From positions 744,001 through 808,000 of the forward strand of contig OY725503.1 of assembly GCA_963281255.1 (NCBI GenBank): 64,000 bases of DNA, written 5' to 3'. This document shows, piece after piece, positions 9,759-25,435 of this stretch (its first letter is position 1; each line of letters starts with the position of its first letter). Position numbers and translations under genes: made by a program. Source of the DNA: Aphrocallistes beatrix (taxonomy: Eukaryota > Porifera > Hexactinellida > Sceptrulophora > Aphrocallistidae). Under the pieces are notes generated by a model. That model worked only from the letters and a program-made list of their open reading frames with translations, was not told the origin of the DNA and made no database searches.

Positions 9759-12700
9759 ATGGCCAGCCGTGTACCAGAGAATGGGACCGATCAAAACCCA
9801 GAAAGGAATGAGAAAGCTATCGAGGCAGCCGCTCAACCTCAACCAGCTCCAAGCCGTAGGTCGGGTCAGAAAGTTTTCAAGAAGACGAGTCCGAACGGAC
9901 GGATAACGGTCTATGTGGGCCAACGAGACTTCCTAGACACAGGAGATGTGGTAGAGGCAGTGGAAGGGGTGGTGCTAGTAGACCCAGGCTACCTGAATAG
10001 GGACGGAGATGAGAGGAAAGTGTTCTGCCAGCTGGAGGGTGCGTTCAAGTATGGGAAAGAAGAGTTGGAGGTGATTGGAATCAATTTTGAGAAGATTCTA
10101 TTCAACTCGATGTTTCAGGTACGTTCAATAGAAATAGGATTCAGTATACAGTAGAACTTCGAAACTCCAGATAATGCGAACAGATATTTAATCCCCTACA
10201 GAAGAAAATGCTTTGTAAATCACTTCGGCTGTTACGAATTCAAGACGATACGAACAAATTTCCACCGTCCCTGTGGTGTTCGTATTCACGCTAGATCCTA
10301 GGACCTAGGCCAGGGTTTAGGCCAGGTAATGGTGTAAAAATTACACCACGAATTTTGGGAGTTACACCACGATTTGGGTCGGCCGCTGCAGCGTAGGCAA
10401 TATTTGGTTAATATTTTTTCGGTGGTTACACCGTGATTAAGCTGAGTTACACCAAGGTCTCAACCCTAAAAAAACCCCTGACCATGGCCTACTTAACTCA
10501 GGCCTCACAGTAGAATGTGAAATTTGGACCAGGGATGCGATCGAAGCCGAACAATGAAATACCAACTTTTCAATATTTCGTGGTAATTTAAGTACATAAT
10601 GATTTGAGTGATAGCCTTGAGCGTTCACATTTGATCTAACCCCATTAATTTCTATTTTAAATGTCTCCATCATACTATACTATATTGAGTATTGAAGTGA
10701 TTTCATATATTTCATTTAAATAATTGAAATAAACAAGACAATACTATTACAATCACAATTAATAATGTATTAAAAATTTAAAACAGTTTTACAATTCATA
10801 AACTTTCTTTCGAGCATTTTAGCTCTGTTGTTGTCTCCGGTTAACAAATTGAGGGTTGAGTTACTGGCGTGTGAGAAAGGTTGGCCGCGCTTACAGCTGA
10901 ACTAGATAAAGAAAAATAAAGTTAAACATATACTGCGTATATTAAAATATAAGGATATTAAGAGTTAAATTTTTCAATTTAAGTTTTTCAATTCCCCTAC
11001 ATACTACCATGGAATTATATTTTTTACTTTATTAGCTATCATACTTGTACAATTTCCTGAAACAAATAACAACCTACGTAGAATCGAAAAACGAGGAATA
11101 TTGCAGGAAGGACATGTATTTTCCCAGACATCACAATCATTGCTATCTACTATTGAGTTTAAAGCAAGCTCGACTAGAATTTTCCTCGCTGGCCCTTCAT
11201 GGTAACAGACGAACAATGCAGGACCATTTTTTCTGAAGGCTAGAGACCATGATAACAATTACAGTTTTCGTAGGATTATCTGGACATATATTGTATCCCA
11301 TAATTTTGCCTCCCTTGTATGATATACAGTAGAACTCGGTTAGTACGTACCCCTCCAGGAAGCGGAAAAAAAGCACGTACTATCCGTAAGTACGTACTAA
11401 CCGAGTTGATATTACATAGGAATCTATATAATAAATGAATTCTGGTTCAGAGAAATAAGTACGTACTAACCGAGTTCTGCTGTACCGGGTTTTACGTGAA
11501 TTTCATCCATTTGAAGGATGACATGTTTTTGTTCATTCGAAAAAGAACACGTTGCTTGCCTCAGGAATGGAAAGAATTCATTTTCGAGCCCAAATGAAGA
11601 GTACAATTTTTGTATTGAAGTGAGGAAGTGATAGGCAAGGCATGTGCTGGAGATACTTATAACAAGCTGGCGAGATCAGATGTGTTTTAACTTTAAGAGA
11701 TAATATTGTGTGAGTATGTTGTATCTACGTCTATTTTTGGGAACAAGACTGTTTTCTAATTGGCATTGAATGAATTGGAGTCGACAAATTTCTGGATGCT
11801 CAGATGTTTCCACATCCGAACTGGTATACATAATATCAATGGCTTGTTGGATATGAACATTCGCTGATGATATATGGGAAGCAGTAGATTCAGAATTCTT
11901 AGATGGCTCACATCGATAAGGCGCACTAGAAATTTCATTCATAAGTGATTCAAGTTGTCGAATTTTTACAAAAGACCTTGATAGAAAGATCGAACGTTAC
12001 TACCAAATAAACATCAACGAATATACTAGAATTCTCTAAACTAGGACGCATAAAAATCAAGCTATGTTCATCTGGGCACCATAATGACCAGGTTTTAGGT
12101 AAAGAAATAAGTGATAACTTACCTTGCATTTCCTGGAAGCAGCTAACCTTGAATCCCTCTTTTTCTTCTGCATCAGATCTCAGGCTAAGTGTCAATGCTT
12201 GATTGAGGAACTCGTCATCTTTTGAGTCGAGAGACCGACGACTTCGCTTAGCTGCAGATTGGGAGTAGTATGAGGGACATCCTGGTAGAAAGACTGGTAC
12301 AGCATCATCCCTCAGCTTTGGGTTCACTCTAGGGATTCCGCGAAAAGTACTCTCCGTTGGGAACCTTGTGCGTGTACTCGATATCTTCAGTCGTAAAGTA
12401 CTTCATGCAGACGTAAACAGCCTTAACTCGTCTATATAATCTCTGCGGAGTGCCCGAACCCAAGCATGTCTAAGTTGATCTGGTTTCTGCGGCATCTTGA
12501 AAAGAGTCACAAGATCTTCAGACTTGTAGTTACACTTGCAGCCAGATGCCGAGCAACTGGTCGGCATTTCAAATGTAAGTACGTAGCTAGTGCAAAAAAG
12601 AAATGTATGTAAATATTTATTATTATGATTAAATTATATATGAATACTATTTTTACAAATTAAAGTATATACGAACATGATTGTATGAAAATGTTATGGG

Positions 12701-14892
12701 TAATTGTGAATAGATAAACATGAATAAAATATTGTGGTTAATTAACAATTACCGGCTTCGACTGCATCCCTGGTACAATATTTCCATTCTACTGTGAGGC
12801 CTGAGTTAAGTAGGCCATGCCCTGACCTAGGCTATATTATGACTTTTCACTAACAGAAAACGGCAGAAGTGTTAGAATTTTAACAAACAAATGTTATTTT
12901 CAAGCATAATTAATAAGTTTTCCTGTATTTGTATACTTCCAAAGGGATAATCGGAATATAACAAACTAATTCCTCTCACAGGTGTATCCACCCGACCCAA
13001 ACGAGGCTCACAGCAACCTGCAGCGCCGTCTGATACGCAAGCTCGGAGAGAACGCACATCCGTTCCGCTTCAACATCGCCCCCGGCCACTCCCCCTCTCT
13101 CATCCTCCAGGGGATGCCCGGGGAGCCAGACCGCCAATGCGGGATCGACTACCAGCTCCGCTCGTTCATCGCCAAGCAGGCCAATGAGAAACCGGAGAAA
13201 AAGCGAATGGTGTCCCTGACGATTAAAAAACTGACTCATGCGCCTGAGAGTTTAATGCCCAATCGGCCTACGGCGGACGTTAAGAAGGAATTCATGCTGA
13301 GCAGCAATCCCATACACGTCGAGGCGAACTTGGACAAGGGCGTGTACTACCACGGAGAAGCGATCAAGGTCAACGTCTCCATCACCAACACCTCGAGTAG
13401 ACAGGTTAGGCGGCTTTTGAATCGATATAAATACAGTCGATTTGATTGGATAATTTCTAAACTGAAATATAGTTAAGGAATTCATCCCAGTATCTACTAA
13501 TTTCTAAAAAATTCAGAACATGAACCATTCATATGGTAACTGCAGTTAAAGTTTCACTAGCAGATAAGTATAATACATCTTGGACACATTTTTAAAATGA
13601 GGAATGTCGCTTAACTGCGTTAGATTTCACTCAATTGTGTCATTCTTGCAGCGATTATGATCTTATTATCTGAGAACTTTATTGAACATTTTTCGAAGAA
13701 TTGAGTCATTTGAATATAAAATTATGTTAATTAAATTTACATAATATCGGCAATTATCACCTCCTACAACTGCACGCGTAATATAGAACCACAAGCCAGC
13801 TCTTTGATCCTAATACCTCTAATTGCATGTCATCATTACAGACTGAAACGAATATTCGTTTAGATTAATTTTTTCAGCTTAACCGAACCAATCCTCGTTT
13901 TTTCAAACACATTGAGAAGCACGTAATCCTAAAACCTATTTTTTATGAATATATATACAAAGTTAAAATTATCTCCAAAGTAAAGTCAATTTCACTAAAA
14001 GTGCAAATTTTTTTCGACTGAAGAACTCAACAATGTCACAATTATTGCAATATTTCCCATTTAACGCAAACGAATATTCGTTAGGATCATTTTAAACGAA
14101 TATCCGAATATTCGGTACAGTCAGTCCTCCCTAATTGTCCACTTCTGTAATTGTCAGGTTCTCTATTTTTCTTGCCAGAATATGAGTATTATGTGACACA
14201 CACGGGTTCTCATGTCCACTTAGGATCCCATTATCAATGGTGGACACTTAGAGAGGACTTAGTGTATATTCGTTTCAACCCTAATCATTCTACAGATTCG
14301 GCGCATCAAGCTTTCAGCACGGCAGCTGACAGAGATCTGCTGGAGCGTCTCGGCTCGCTACAAGCGTGTCGTGACAGAGTCCGAGTCGGGCGAGGGATTC
14401 CCGCTACAGCCAGGATCTTCCTGCCAGCGCAGCTACTCCATCACTCCTCTCTTCAGCACGTGCAAGGAGAAGAGGGGCCTGGCAGTGGATGGGCATTTGA
14501 GGGATGAAGACACATTCCTGGCCTCTTCTACCATTCTCCCGCAGGAGCAGTCCCGCCTTGCTGAGTTCAAGGAGTCCCATGGCGTCATCGTCAGCTACCA
14601 GATCAAAATACGTCTGGTTGTCGCGCTGGGTACCGATGTCAAACTGAACCTCCCCTTCCTCCTCACGCACCCCAAGCCCCCTCCGCCCCCTCCGGAGCCA
14701 GAGAAAACCTCGAAAGAAGCTGACGCTGCCATGGAACGAACCGACACCATGCCACCTTCCTACGACACCCTGGATCCGAAACCGAAGCCGAAGCCGAAGC
14801 CGGAAGAGAATCTTATCAAATTTGAAGATGCGGACGATCTGGTTTTCGAGGAATTCATTCGCTTGCGTGTCAGTGGAGACACGGATGCCTAA
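9759..14892 (+). CDS. Arrestin (beta-arrestin type), three exons
   Basis: Exons 9759-10118, 12982-13404 and 14296-14892 are all phase 0 and join to 459 residues; beta-arrestins have about 410. Arrestins bind phosphorylated GPCRs, block G-protein coupling and route receptors to clathrin. Exon 1 has an extra hydrophilic N-terminus (about 38 residues) before the arrestin N-domain motifs [20 protein letters not shown] and [10 protein letters not shown]. Exon 2 holds [22 protein letters not shown] and [16 protein letters not shown]. Exon 3 starts [10 protein letters not shown] and has [24 protein letters not shown] and [14 protein letters not shown]. The tail keeps a clathrin-box-like LIKFED and an AP2-binding [12 protein letters not shown]. 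This is the arrestin that could serve the receptors in the same window, though clustering is probably chance. Visual versus beta type cannot be separated here; the endocytic motifs favour beta. Confidence 0.92.
10150..10302. mobile_element. Possible pogo/Tigger-type MITE remnant
   Basis: Starts at a TA with CAGTAGAACTTCG, the typical end of pogo-like elements. The opposite end is not clear. Confidence 0.35.
10311..10480. mobile_element. hAT-like MITE split from its target duplication by the P-type element
   Basis: Begins CAGGGTTTAGG after ACCTAGGC (10303-10310) and ends AAACCCCTG at 10480. The matching second ACCTAGGC is at 12825-12832, on the far side of the transposon at 10483-12819. Removing that transposon and one copy of its 7-bp duplication restores a clean 8-bp target duplication. 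Confidence 0.8.
11327..11482. mobile_element. pogo-like MITE nested in the P-type element
   Basis: Inverted ends CAGTAGAACTCGGTTAGT and CTAACCGAGTTCTGCTG with a TA on both sides, the target duplication of Tc/mariner-class elements. No coding capacity. Confidence 0.75.
12123..12567 (-). pseudogene. THAP-domain coding remnant of the P-type transposon
   Basis: Read on the minus strand from an ATG at 12567: [15 protein letters not shown], then [18 protein letters not shown], then in other frames [15 protein letters not shown] and [15 protein letters not shown]. These are the THAP zinc finger (C2CH), its core Phe/Pro motif and the AVP box. The DNA-binding His of the finger reads as Tyr, and at least two frameshifts interrupt the domain, so this copy is broken. 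A consensus donor (G, then GTAAGTTA on the minus strand) ends the frame at 12123, suggesting the transposase gene was spliced. P-element transposases use a THAP domain to bind their own ends; the surrounding inverted repeats support that origin over a host THAP gene. Confidence 0.65.
14118..14264. mobile_element. Tc/mariner-class MITE in arrestin intron 2
   Basis: Ends CAGTCAGTCCTCCCTAA and a matching inverted GAGAGGACTTAGTG, each next to TA. GTCCACTT and GTGGACACTT lie symmetrically inside. Confidence 0.65.
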
Positions 14893-15509
14893 CTGACTCT
14901 GTTCTATCCGTCACCACGTACAGTCTGTATTAGTAACCAAATACGGTGTAAGCTGTCGTGAATATTAACTGCGACTTTGTAGAAATTTATATTTATTGTT
15001 CGCTAACTCTGCATTTTTCTAGCTTATTTATATTTGTAAATAAACCAATCGTTATTCCTCCATTATTAGATAATCGAAGTTGGAATAATTGGGAAACCAA
15101 AAATTAATTTCGTCATTTTGATTAATCCTTGAATAAAGAATTTGAAGACTGCAAAGAATCTATGTAAAGTATGTAATCATTTGAAAACCGAGGCAGAGCA
15201 TTAACATATATTCCATTAGCAGTGTTCTTCCCAGAAATACGGTATCGATATTGATTATGAAGTGACATGGCTGGTCATATAGGGTTCTTGATAATCAGTT
15301 TGAGAAGCGTACTGTGTTCACAATAGCTCACCGTATCCATACTGTGATGCACTGTTTCTACAAAGCCCCCCCCCCCCCCCACACACACAAAATGACACCA
15401 TGTATTTTGGTTGTTTAGACTGAGATCGCCTATTTGTATAAATTAATCTCTATTCCCAAGGTACCATATACTTGAAGGAGAGCCTCAGATAATTAAATTG
15501 ATTATTTGT

Positions 15510-15592
15510 GGACATACCTAATTTACGGAACGGTTCCGGAATTTTAAATGCCTAATTTACGGAATACTCCATTCCGTAAATTAGGTATGTCC
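15510..15592. mobile_element. CCTAATTTACGGAA-type palindromic MITE
   Basis: 83 bp; ends GGACATACCTAATTTACG and the inverted CGTAAATTAGGTATGTCC. Flanks TTATTTGT and TTATTTCT form an 8-bp target duplication with one mismatch. Confidence 0.8.
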
Positions 15593-15633
15593 TTATTTCT
15601 TATATAGATTAACAAAACAATAAGGGTACCAAC

Positions 15634-15778
15634 CAGAGGCGTAGCCAGGGTGCGGCACATGGGGCCTAGGCCGCAACCTCAAAGGCTGTGCCCACTAAAA
15701 TTTCACAAATTAGCATTGGGTGCCGCAACCCTCTCACGGAATTGCCGCACCCTAAAAATTGGGCTGGCTACGCCTCTG
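15634..15778. mobile_element. hAT MITE with CAGAGGCGTAGCCAG ends
   Basis: 145 bp with inverted ends CAGAGGCGTAGCCAG and CTGGCTACGCCTCTG and a perfect 8-bp duplication GTACCAAC (15626-15633 and 15779-15786). A textbook small hAT copy. Confidence 0.9.
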
Positions 15779-15997
15779 GTACCAACAGCCACTCAATATA
15801 AGTTCCCCATCCTGAATTATAATGTTACCGTTATATCACAGTAAATATTACACGTGATGGTTGGTTGCAGTACGTGATAAAATAAGAATTAGGCTAAAAG
15901 TATCTTCAAAAGAATAAATTAGAGAGTGAGTTCATTATATTAGAATAGTTCTACTCAACTTTGAATTTACATATCAACTATTTTGAATTTACAAGAC

Positions 15998-18560
15998 ATG
16001 GCTACTCCTAATGTGCAGGAAAGTCACAGATTCCTGAAATACGTGAGCCGAGTGAGAGAAGAAATTAGAAGGAAGTTCTTAAGAGCTCATCAGGTGCTTG
16101 GAGAGAGAGAGACCGAACTGCTATCAGAGTTGGATCAGCTAGAAGAGTGATACAGGGGGGATGGTATCACCAAGCAGACTGATGAATTAAATGAACTGAA
16201 AGAGATGCAGTTAACGTCAGTCAAAATGAACGAAAACAAAGAAATAGTCACATAGTCGAAACACGTTTCAGAGTTGGATGCCAGTGTGAGGAAGCTAAGG
16301 GAAGATTGGGAGAAGGAGAGAGCTAGCATGAGGAGAGGAGAGTTGGAGTGGAATGCAAAGTTAGAAGCTAGATTGAGTGAGTTAGGAGCGATTAGGGTGA
16401 GTTCTGTTCGGGGCTATACAGAAATAGAAAACCCAGTAATTGTAACTGGTACACACAATTATGAAAAATCTAAGTCAGCTGGAGTGTTCTGTAATCCTCG
16501 CTCAATCGCTATTCATCCTGAAACGAACAATGTTTTTGTATGCGATAAAGGGAATGATCGTGTCCAAGTCTTTACCGAATCTTTTAAGTTCTTATTCGAT
16601 TTCAGTGAAAATGTATTCCTTCCATGCAGTATGTGTATCAGTAACAACTCAGTGCATGTTACACAGCATGCAGGTCATTGTCTGAATGAGTACACTGCTG
16701 AAGGGAAATTCTTGAAGTCAGTCGGGAAGGAAGGAAAGAAGAAACTCGAATTTCTCTATCCTCATGGTGTTGCTGTTTCCAACGTTAAAAATAGAATTTA
16801 TATATGTGACAGTGAGAATAATAGAATTCAATGTTTGAACTTGAATCTTACATTCAATTCAATTATTTCAGATATTCCTCATTCTCTCGATATCAAGATA
16901 ACAGCTGAGGAGATAGTACTACGGGCATTCAAAAAGTAGTCGTTATCATAGTATACTTTCCCCAAACAAGTAATATAATTAATATCAATGCTGCAATTTC
17001 TCGAACTACTCTCCTTGATGCTGTATAACTAGTATTAGCCTCTTAATCCAATCCAAAAAACTTTTTTGAAGTCTCCACGTGGTATACCTTTCATATACTG
17101 AAAAATCGCCGATCCGAGGTGAGGCCGACTTTCGAATTCCCTCCCTGAAAGGTGTTTCTTCAGCTTAGGGAAGAGCCAAAAGTCGCATGGAGCGAGGTTT
17201 GGTGATTAGGGAGGATGATCTAGCTCTACAACTCTCAGACTTTCCAACTTTTCCCTTACCAGCTTGGTCTAGTGGGGTCGGGCATTATCATGCAATAATC
17301 TCAATCCTCGAGTTCCAGTCCTTGGCCGTCGATTGTGGTAGAATTTCTCAACCTCAGATAGGCACTCACTCATGTAAAATGATCCAGTAATAGTGGTATT
17401 CTTGGGGACACAAATCTGGCACACTGGACCATAAGAATAAAAAAATATGCAGTACATAACCTTGGGGTTCCGGAAGTCATATCGAGGGATTATTGGTGGG
17501 TCCTGGCCTTTAGCTACCCATACTTGGTTAGCTTCCTTTGACAAAGGCTCGCTATAACGCACCCAAGTCTCATCACCAGTCACGATCTCGAATAGACTCC
17601 TGGAGTCGGTTCTATCGAAGTCAGAAAGCAACTTTTGAGCACATTGAACCCTCTTAGTTTTCTGGGCCTGTGTTAGTGCATGCGGGACTCACCGAGCGCA
17701 GATTTTCCTAAATTGAAAATTGTCATGCACAATGGTATGAGCGGTTCCCGTTGAGACCCCAACTGCATTAGCTATCTCCACCAATGAAATAGGGGGTCTT
17801 CTTCAAGTAATTCGGAAACCTCGAGGACAAATTTGTCACTGGCGCCGGAAATCGGCCTCCCTGCTCTGGGCTTATCTTCTATCGACTCTCTTCCCTCACG
17901 AAAACGTCGGGTCCTGTCAACTATCGTGGAATATGGAAGAGTTCTATCATTATAAACCTCCATCAAATCCTTGTGGATGTCGGTTGAAGAAACTTGGAGC
18001 AGTGTATGAATCTTTACATAGGCTCGCTGCTCAGTTTTGAAATCTGCACTCTCGGAAACCATAATAAATGCCAGTATATAAAAATGCCAAACTAATAATA
18101 GCCACAGTATAAAAACCAAAGCTCAGAATTGAAAAAGTAAAGTATCATTTGAAAGAGCATCGGTAGGGCTACATTAGATATGCTAACCCAATTCTGAATT
18201 AAATGGAACAACCAAGATAAATTGCAATAACGACTACTTATTGAACGCCCGTAGTAGTGCTGACAAAAGGAGAACATTGGATTCGTTACTATAATTACAC
18301 TCATCAGCTGATTAGGAGGAGGTGGGCACGTGACTAATCCATACCGTTTCTGTCTGGATGCTGAACAGAATATTATAATAACAGATTCGAAAGCTCATTG
18401 CGTTACAATATTTACAAGCAAAGGAGAGCTGATACACAAGTTCGGTAGAAGAGGAACACGAAGAGGAGAGCTCTTTATTCCTGCAGGAATAGCCGTCGAT
18501 TCTGAAAATAGAATCATAGTAGCTTCTCATAATCCTAACTTCTGTCTTCAGATATTCTAA
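15998..18560 (+). pseudogene. NHL-repeat/coiled-coil gene, broken by stops and a mariner insertion
   Basis: From the ATG at 15998 the frame reads a coiled coil (FLKYVSRVREEIRRKFL and onward), then NHL repeats (FCNPRSIAIHPETNNVFVCD, YPHGVAVSNVKNRIYICD). In-frame stops TGA at 16148 and TAG at 16252 lie in the coiled coil, while the frame stays open after them to 16939. A mariner lies between this part and the final repeats at about 18330-18560 (FCLDAEQNIIITDS, FIPAGIAVDSENRIIVAS). The layout resembles the coiled-coil/NHL half of the gene at 2920-5001, so this may be a relative of the donor of that half. A start at a later codon could leave a shorter NHL-only protein. Most likely a decayed host gene. 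Confidence 0.7.
17080..18120 (-). mobile_element. Mariner (DD34D-type) transposon remnant
   Basis: Minus-strand transposase pieces in order: helix-turn-helix half (EQRAYVKIHTLLQ, RRFREGRESIEDKPRAGRP), first catalytic Asp in VTGDETWVRY, second in LLHDNARPH, and third in NLAPCDFWLFPKLKK, spaced as in mariners. A stop directly follows DNARPH, another replaces the Tyr of the HPPYSP motif, and a frame break separates the N-terminal and catalytic halves, so it is dead. Terminal repeats could not be placed, so the limits are those of coding similarity. Confidence 0.8.
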
Positions 18561-18905
18561 CTCTCCTACAGCTACTGTCACTAGTTATTCGTTAGTGACA
18601 AAAATTTATACTTTGCTTTCCTAAATTTCCTTTTTACATTATGTATTCCCAAGTATTTTGGCATTTCTCCTCCCCTTGGGGAAAATCCTCAATAATTTCC
18701 TATCAACGACTGAATGTATATGATAATAAATAAATATATATATTCTCCATTTATATCTGCTAGCACCGAATACTGCTTTTATCTGCCAAGGGTAAACTTA
18801 TCCCAGTAATAACCCTATAATGCCGTTAAAACCCTATGAGTTCATGACACCTTTTCAATACCATGTCTCAATTTGAATGTGACTAGAATTATTCGATCTG
18901 GCAAG
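18561..18905. other. Intergenic, upstream of TPI
   Basis: AT-rich 3' flank of the NHL remnant and TPI 5' flank. No repeat or gene is recognised. Confidence 0.35.
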
Positions 18906-23493
<4,588 letters not shown>

Positions 23494-23728
23494 ACATCCA
23501 TAGTACACTTACTCTAGCTACTTCAGTTCAATAGGCATTTCATTTTTTTGTTTTTGTTCTCGATAACATTTTGTAATTATTTATTTAGAAGAAATCTTTG
23601 TAAATCAATACAAAGTTATGGATGTAGTAGACACGTAAATGATCAAATTGATATCCCTGTTCTTTACTAAATGAGTAATCATTTTCTGAGAAATAAATAG
23701 ATTGCTTTCAACACTTTTCTTTATGCTT

Positions 23729-23802
23729 GGCGCTGTGGCTTAGATGGTTAAAGCGCCTGTCTAGTAAACAGGAGATCGAGGGTTCGAATCCCTCCAGTGC
23801 CT
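23729..23802 (+). tRNA. tRNA-Thr (anticodon AGU)
   Basis: 74 nt folding into a full cloverleaf: acceptor GGCGCTG pairs with CAGTGCC and a T discriminator follows; the anticodon stem CCTGT/ACAGG encloses CTAGTAA, so the anticodon is AGT (threonine). The internal promoters are intact: A box TGGCTTAGATGG and B box GGTTCGAATCC. A run of T (23802-23806) serves as the Pol III terminator. No intron and no encoded CCA. Confidence 0.97.
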
Positions 23803-23806
23803 TTTT

Positions 23807-24106
23807 GATGTTTTCTTTTTGTCACGATCTTATACATACAATAATTTTTTCAAATATTGTGGCGGTCTCGTATTTATTTTTGGAACTTCCCCTCCAGCCA
23901 AGGATACATTCTAGAGGTATTAAAAAGTCCATTGCGTATGATCAATCAACACTTTGCACATAAGCAAAAATATATATACGAAACTGATGTCGCTAAAACC
24001 ACCCTACTGCATTGGATTGCCTCTCTACCGGGAGCGTTTAGCGCAAAAACTCATTTCGGCTCATTTTTTGATCCAATCTCCAACTAAAACCTTATAATAA
24101 AAGTCA
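23807..24106. other. Spacer between tRNA-Thr and the minisatellite
   Basis: AT-rich; no gene or repeat recognised. Confidence 0.35.
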
Positions 24107-25033
24107 AGAGCATGCTCTCGACCTAAAGAGCATGCTTTCGACCTAAGGAGCATGCTCTCTCGACCTAAAGAGCATGCTCTCTCGACTTAAAGAGCATGCT
24201 CTCTCTCGACCTAAAGAGCATGCTCTCGACCTAAGGAGCATGCTCTCTCGATTTAAAGAGCATACTCTCTCGACTTAAAGAGCATGCTCTCTCGACCTAA
24301 AGAGCATGCTCTCTCGACTTAAAGAGCATGCTCTCTCGACCTAAGGAGCATGCTCTCTCGACCTAAAGAGCATGCTCTCTCCACCTAAAGAGCATGCTCT
24401 CGACCTAAGGAGCATGCTCTCGACCTAAAGAGCATGCTCTCGACCTAAGGAGCATGTTCTCTCGACTTAAAGAGCATGCTCTCTCGACTTAAAGAACATG
24501 CTCTCTCGACCTAAAGAGCATGCTCTCTCGACTTAAAGAGCATGCTCTCTCGATTTAAAGAGCATGCTCTCTCGACTTAAAGAGCATGCTCTCTCTCGAC
24601 CTAAAGAGCATGCTCTCGACCTAAGGAGCATGCTCTCGATTTAAAGAGCATACTCTCTCGACTTAAAGAGCATGCTCTCTCGACCTAAAGAGCATGCTCT
24701 CTCGACCTAAAGAGCATGCTCTCTCGACTTAAAGAGCATGCTCTCTCGACCTAAGGAGCATGCTCTCTCGACCTAAAGAGCATGCTCTCTCCACCTAAAG
24801 AGCATGCTCTCGACCTAAGGAGCATGCTCTCGACCTAAGGAGCATGTTCTCTCGACTTAAAGAGCATGCTCTCTCGACTTAAAGAGCATGCTCTCTCGAC
24901 CTAAAGAGCATGCTCTCTCGACTTAAAGAGCATGCTCTCTCGACTTAAAGAGCATGCTCTCTCGACCTAAAGAGCATGCTCTCTCGACCTAAAGAGCATG
25001 CTCTCTCGACCTAAAGAGCATGCTCTCTCGACT
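24107..25033. repeat. Minisatellite of AGAGCATGCTCTCGAC units
   Basis: About 925 bp of tandem 18-24 bp units, each with the palindrome GAGCATGCTC followed by (CT)n, CGAC and YTAAAG or CTAAGG. Unit length varies through CT-dinucleotide gain or loss. Marker variants recur in order: CATACTCTCT at 24261 and 24649, and CTCCACCTAAAG near 24380 and 24790. This reveals a higher-order block of about 390-410 bp duplicated once. Confidence 0.95.
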
Positions 25034-25435
25034 TTTCAATACCTCACTAAAACGCCTCAGACCGAGCAGAGGATCCTATCAACCGGACCTAAAAGCCTCC
25101 ATTCTTTACCATTGGAATTGTATTCCTCCCTAATGTGTCAATTGATCATGCGCAATGTGACGATTGTGCATGCGCAATGAACTTTTTAATATATTAAATT
25201 TTAACCTATACACCTTTTACCTGGACATACTTATTCGTACGCTATCAAAATGTTGATGGATGTAATACTAAACAAGATACATTCATAAAGCACTCGAAAA
25301 CTGTTTTAATTAAATGGAAAGTCTCATTATTAAGTGTGCCATGGGACACGAAATGTTGTCTCAAAGTTGTCTCAAGTAGACACCTTAGTTTTGAATAGGT
25401 GGTGTTTATTGATAATTAATTAGTTCCAATTAATA
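25034..25435. other. Spacer upstream of MITD1
   Basis: AT-rich MITD1 5' flank; a short repeat of GTGCATGCGCAATG-like words near 25145-25180. No gene seen. Confidence 0.35.

Larger units (their letters stand above)
10483..12819 (-). mobile_element. P-type (THAP) DNA transposon in arrestin intron 1
   Basis: 2337 bp with inverted termini of roughly 75 bp: both ends begin CATGGCCTACTTAACTCA and continue through GGCCTCACAGTAGAA and CCAGGGATGC. It is flanked by CCCTGAC at 10476-10482 and 12820-12826; P elements normally give 8 bp. CATG-initial ends plus an internal minus-strand THAP-domain frame identify the P superfamily. A pogo-like MITE (11327-11482) is nested inside. No full transposase catalytic region is recognised, so the copy looks internally deleted or degraded. 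Confidence 0.8.
14893..15997. other. Intergenic between arrestin and the NHL pseudogene
   Basis: Arrestin 3' flank, a poly-C tract followed by ACAC (about 15366-15388), two MITEs (15510-15592, 15634-15778) and AT-rich filler. No gene is seen. Confidence 0.5.

Noticed and set aside
14151-14507. Alternative 118-codon frame over arrestin exon 3
   Set aside because: It is out of frame with the conserved arrestin sequence, which starts at the acceptor at 14295.
24107-25033. CRISPR-like array
   Set aside because: Units are contiguous tandem repeats of about 20 bp with no unique spacers, in an animal genome: a minisatellite.
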